NCBI GenBank assembly: GCA_028283625.1
Contig: JAPWKG010000031.1
Coordinates: 62,001-126,000 of the forward strand
Length of the DNA stretch: 64,000 nucleotides
Origin: Acidobacteriaceae bacterium
Lineage (GTDB): Bacteria; Acidobacteriota; Terriglobia; Terriglobales; Acidobacteriaceae
Direction: 5' to 3'
This document shows positions 61,078-64,000 of this stretch, piece by piece (position 1 is the first letter of the stretch; the number at the start of each line of letters is the position of its first letter). Below the pieces are notes generated by a model. The model was not told the origin of the DNA and ran no database searches. It saw only the letters and a list, made by a program, of their open reading frames with translations. The position numbers were made by a program, and so were the translations under genes.

Positions 61078-63465
61078 TTAGCTGGTGACCTTGCGCGGAC
61101 GCTGCACAATCATGTTCGGTATTGCGACCGAGCCGGAGACCGAAGAGGAGGGAAGAGCCGGAGTGATCTGGCTGCTGTCCGTCGCCGTCGGTGCTCCCGA
61201 GCTGGGGTAGGTCAGGGTGATCAGGTGAACGAGGTTATCGCCCGTTGTCCCCACGTAGAAGGTGTCGTTGTCGGTTGCCCATACACCTGCGACGGGAGTT
61301 GCAGGTGTTCCGCCCGCGGTGGAGAGCGTGATGTAGTTCAATGCTCCGTTCGGGCTTGAGGTGCTCGGGATGTAGTACGGCAGCTTACCGTTGCCCGTGC
61401 CGTTGAAGGTGACGAAGGCGATGTCCGAGTTCGACGCGGGCAGCACGCCTGTAATCGAGGTCGGGGTGACCTGCGTGAACGCCTTGACCGCAGTCGTTGA
61501 GGTGAACGCAGGCGATTGACCGTTGCTGATCGTGGTGCAGACATCCTGTCCGGTCGTGTCTGCCAGGTAGAGATCGCTCACACCCTTCGACGAGCTTGCA
61601 CCGAGAATGTGATGGCTGTCATTGGTTGCGGTGACCATCTCATTCGGCAGCGGCTGTGTGTCCGCCAGGGGCGCGTAGGTGTTGGCCATCACCGGAGGCG
61701 TTCCGGCAGTGGATACCGTGCTCAGCGGGCAGAAGCTGCGGCCTTCGGTGGCAACAGAGCCTGCGAAGTAGGCGCCGATGTCCGGCACCATGGTGGTGAC
61801 ATCGGTGTAGGTGGTATCGGAGCCGTTCAGAGTGGTCGAGGTCCAGTTGTTCTGGTTGGTGTGCATCAGCAGTACGTTGGTGCTGGTGGTGATGTACACC
61901 GTGGTGCTGTCCGGGCTCCAGCTTGCGCTGGTGGCTACAGCGCCAGCATAGGAGCTTACAGTTGCGCCGGAGGTGACCAGGTTAACCGTCTTGCGGTTGG
62001 GGTCGGTCGTGACAACGGTTGTGCCGTCCGGAGAGACCGACAGAACCTTGCCCTGGATCGAAGCATTGAAGGCCGAGACCGCGTTGCTTGCGGTCAGGAA
62101 GGTCATCATGCCCTGATCGCTGCCCAGGTAGATCGTCGTGCCGTCCTGCGTGATCACCATCGAGTTGGGGACGTAGGGCAGCTTGACGAGCGCGCCGCTC
62201 TCGTTGACGGTCGAAAAGTCCTTCGGGTAGATGTACTGCGAGTCGGTGCTCGCGATGTAGATCGCCGTCGAGCTGGTGCCCGTGGTGGTGATGCCGATGT
62301 TGTTGGAGATCGCCGTTGTTCCGTTGCCGAGGAAGCCGACCTGATCAGACGGTGCAGGATTGCAGGTAGGCGGCTGGCACTTCGCCACGATATTCGCCGC
62401 GCCCGGATAGACCGGCGTAACCGAACCGGTGGAAGCTGCCGGAATCGTCTGCGGCGTCGTCGACTCGTAGGTGTAGCTCAGGCCCGTGATGGACGCGCCC
62501 TTGGTATCGGTTGCCGTTACGGTGAAGGGCTGGGTGTTGTTGAGCGGAACCTCGAGCGTGGTTGCACCGGCATGGCTCACAGGAGTGAGCACGATGGAGG
62601 CCGGAGGGCACGTCGAGAAGTAACCGATGCTGCTCGCATTAGCCGAGTTCGAAAGCAGCGCCGTCAGCGTAGCGGAACCCGGAAGTCGCGCCGTAGCCAC
62701 GCCGTTCTGATCGAGTGTAACGATACCGCTTGCGCCCTGCGTGCCGAAGGTGACCTTGCCAGCCTGGCAGGTGATGTTGGAGGTTCCGGCGTAGATCTGC
62801 ACGGCAATCTGGCGATAGTCATTCTGCGAGATGCAGGAGCTCATGTCGTAGATCTGAGCGTCCTTGATGACCGTGGTGCTATCAGCCGGGCAGCAGGTCG
62901 TGTCCTGATCCGTGGTACAGTCTGTTCCTTTGCCGAACTTGATGCTGGTGACCGGAGCATGAACGTAAACCGGAATCGCATTCGACGCCACGCCGTTGGC
63001 GGTAGCGGTCAGGTAGGCCGTGTGTGCGCTGGCCTCATTGGAGGTCGGGATCGGGGAGGGGTCGCTGCAAACGGTATAGTTTGCGATACCGCCGCCGGTG
63101 TTGCGGTTCCAGATACCGCCGCAGGCCTGACCGGTGCTCGGGTTGATATCGGCCAGGTACATATTGCTGGTACCGTACACCACCGAGGACACGCTCACAG
63201 AGGTGCCCTTGCAGTCATAACCGGTGACCGAGAGCGTCGAGCCGATCTGACCGTAGTTCAACGATTCGCCTGTTACCGACAGGGTGGGAGAAAGCTGCAG
63301 CGAAGTCAGCTGGCCAACGATAGGACCGGAGTCGCCGCCGTTGCAGTACACGACCGTTGTCTTATGGCCGCAACCTACGACCGAAAGACCAAAGGGAAGC
63401 GCAAAGAAAAGGACAACCGCCAGGCCCAGTACGCGCCGGGCAATGTGAATCGAAAACAACCGCAC
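61078..63465 (-). CDS. Large lipoprotein with Ig-like and beta-propeller-like repeats
   Basis: 795 residues from GTG 63463-63465 (GGGGAGG 8 bases upstream; the frame is open to 63657). Basic start, hydrophobic stretch and lipobox SVVGC place a lipidated Cys near residue 30. An Ig-like N-terminal part (about 45-400) has several Cys pairs (GKGTDCTTDQDTTCCPADS, CKGTSVSV). The C-terminal half reads as propeller-like blades (SPDGTTVVTTDPNRKTVNLV, SWSPDSTTVYITTSTNVLLM, WATDNDTFYVGTTGDNLVHLI). Similar to surface lipoproteins common in Acidobacteriota; function unknown. The long open frame on the opposite strand is a codon-bias shadow. Confidence 0.85.
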   Translation of the reverse strand: MRLFSIHIARRVLGLAVVLFFALPFGLSVVGCGHKTTVVYCNGGDSGPIVGQLTSLQLSPTLSVTGESLNYGQIGSTLSVTGYDCKGTSVSVSSVVYGTSNMYLADINPSTGQACGGIWNRNTGGGIANYTVCSDPSPIPTSNEASAHTAYLTATANGVASNAIPVYVHAPVTSIKFGKGTDCTTDQDTTCCPADSTTVIKDAQIYDMSSCISQNDYRQIAVQIYAGTSNITCQAGKVTFGTQGASGIVTLDQNGVATARLPGSATLTALLSNSANASSIGYFSTCPPASIVLTPVSHAGATTLEVPLNNTQPFTVTATDTKGASITGLSYTYESTTPQTIPAASTGSVTPVYPGAANIVAKCQPPTCNPAPSDQVGFLGNGTTAISNNIGITTTGTSSTAIYIASTDSQYIYPKDFSTVNESGALVKLPYVPNSMVITQDGTTIYLGSDQGMMTFLTASNAVSAFNASIQGKVLSVSPDGTTVVTTDPNRKTVNLVTSGATVSSYAGAVATSASWSPDSTTVYITTSTNVLLMHTNQNNWTSTTLNGSDTTYTDVTTMVPDIGAYFAGSVATEGRSFCPLSTVSTAGTPPVMANTYAPLADTQPLPNEMVTATNDSHHILGASSSKGVSDLYLADTTGQDVCTTISNGQSPAFTSTTAVKAFTQVTPTSITGVLPASNSDIAFVTFNGTGNGKLPYYIPSTSSPNGALNYITLSTAGGTPATPVAGVWATDNDTFYVGTTGDNLVHLITLTYPSSGAPTATDSSQITPALPSSSVSGSVAIPNMIVQRPRKVTS

Positions 63466-63589
63466 TGATAATCCTCCCCACTCAACCGAGACTCCAAGTT
63501 GAGCGGTAACACCTGCGAATCGCAGAATTCCTATTGTCGAGTATAGAGGCGCAAAGCCATTGTGGGATAGACGCGGCCCGCAAAGAGAT

Positions 63590-63619
63590 GGGCCATTTTC
63601 GCGAAAAGGAAAATGGCCC
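63590..63619 (-). terminator. Hairpin terminator for the S9 peptidase gene
   Basis: A 10-bp perfect stem (GGGCCATTTT 63590-63599 with AAAATGGCCC 63610-63619) lies 13 bases downstream of the peptidase stop on the minus strand, followed there by CATCTCTTTG. Confidence 0.7.
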
Positions 63620-63632
63620 TCTGGAATATGGC

Positions 63633-64000
63633 TTACTTCAGATTCTCGGCAAACCACTTTTGCATGCGTTCGCGCCTGTCCTGAATGTGCTCGGGATTGG
63701 TAAACCCATGCCCTTCATTCGGATACACCACCAGCTGCGTTTTTACCCCTTCTGCCCGCAGCGCATGCCAGAACTCGAAGGACTGTGGAGCCGGGCACTC
63801 TCCGTCCCGATCGCCCACCAGAATCAGCGTTGGTGTGCGAACGTTTTTGATGAAGGTAAGGGGGGAGCTCTTGGCGTAAACCGCCGGATCGTCATAAATT
63901 GACGCTCCGAAGAATGGAATCATCCACTGATCGATCTGGTTTTCTCCGTAATACGATTGCCAGTCGGAAATGCCCGCACCTGCGATAGCCGCTTTAAAGC
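63633..64000 (-). CDS. S9-family (prolyl oligopeptidase-type) peptidase, C-terminal part
   Basis: The frame is open from the window edge (63998) to the stop at 63633-63635, about 121 residues, so the N-terminal portion lies beyond the window. PTLILVGDRDGECPAPQSFEFWHAL carries the catalytic Asp and YPNEGHGF the catalytic His of S9 dipeptidyl-peptidase/acylaminoacyl-peptidase enzymes; AAIAGAGISDWQSYY just after the missing nucleophile matches too. These act on short peptides, usually in the periplasm in this phylum. Confidence 0.92.
   Translation of the reverse strand, partial: FKAAIAGAGISDWQSYYGENQIDQWMIPFFGASIYDDPAVYAKSSPLTFIKNVRTPTLILVGDRDGECPAPQSFEFWHALRAEGVKTQLVVYPNEGHGFTNPEHIQDRRERMQKWFAENLK

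Noticed and set aside
61516..63468. 650-codon open frame on the plus strand
   Set aside because: It is antisense to a lipoprotein gene with a lipobox and Ig/propeller repeats; the protein is Arg/Gly-rich noise from GC-rich codons.

Overview
The window looks like a stretch of an Acidobacteriota chromosome, most likely family Acidobacteriaceae (Terriglobus/Granulicella/Edaphobacter type). This is inferred from gene content, not from a marker gene: an Oar-like TonB receptor with an N-terminal carboxypeptidase-regulatory domain, very long secreted NHL/FG-GAP/Ig-like repeat proteins, an S53 (kumamolisin-type) peptidase, a CadC-type winged-helix/TPR regulator, and a propeller histidine kinase. I found no tRNA, rRNA, CRISPR array or intact mobile element.

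Layout. 1-1051: decayed ground holding a LysR fragment, an A48/G32 homopolymer block, and a short-chain dehydrogenase remnant with no N-terminus. 1120-10610: a nutrient cluster. It has a Tat-exported DOPA-dioxygenase-like protein, a TonB receptor, a LysE exporter, an MHS-family transporter, a Tat-exported HisC-like aminotransferase and a secreted alpha/beta hydrolase. Three tiny ORFs that each end in Cys-Cys-Cys-(Arg/His)-stop precede the dioxygenase (one) and the receptor (two). They look like polycysteine, cysteine-responsive leader peptides and are the most interesting item here. 10684-18564: a formate/oxalate locus with a DcaP-like porin, an OFA antiporter and an FdhF/YdeP oxidoreductase on the minus strand, divergent from TetR, FdhD and a DUF7009 protein. 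18896-25839: DUF4410 and small secreted proteins, a CpxRA-like two-component pair, and a phosphoesterase/multicopper-oxidase pair.

25872-37014: a secreted esterase, a NarL-type regulator, two giant exported proteins (FG-GAP and S53 peptidase) and a divergent membrane-bound winged-helix/TPR regulator. 37050-45431: a haloperoxidase-type hydrolase, an FAD monooxygenase, a one-component-style sensor kinase, Dps and an MGH1-like glycoside hydrolase. 45580-51230: GNAT + N-acylamino-acid racemase + M20 deacylase + RpiR regulator. This matches the gene set of the known N-succinyl route from D- to L-amino acids, and it is flanked by dead remnants of a class C beta-lactamase/D-peptidase-type hydrolase and a TonB receptor.

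51265-64000: cytidine deaminase, a 1.8-kilo-residue NHL/Ig protein with a small outer-membrane barrel, two lipoproteins, a carboxypeptidase-regulatory-domain protein, a lumazine synthase with an unusual N-terminal extension overlapping nusB, and a partial S9 peptidase at the right edge. Three of the giant proteins share a C-terminal module (TM, basic cluster, TM, Gly-Cys) that resembles a lipoprotein signal placed inside the protein.
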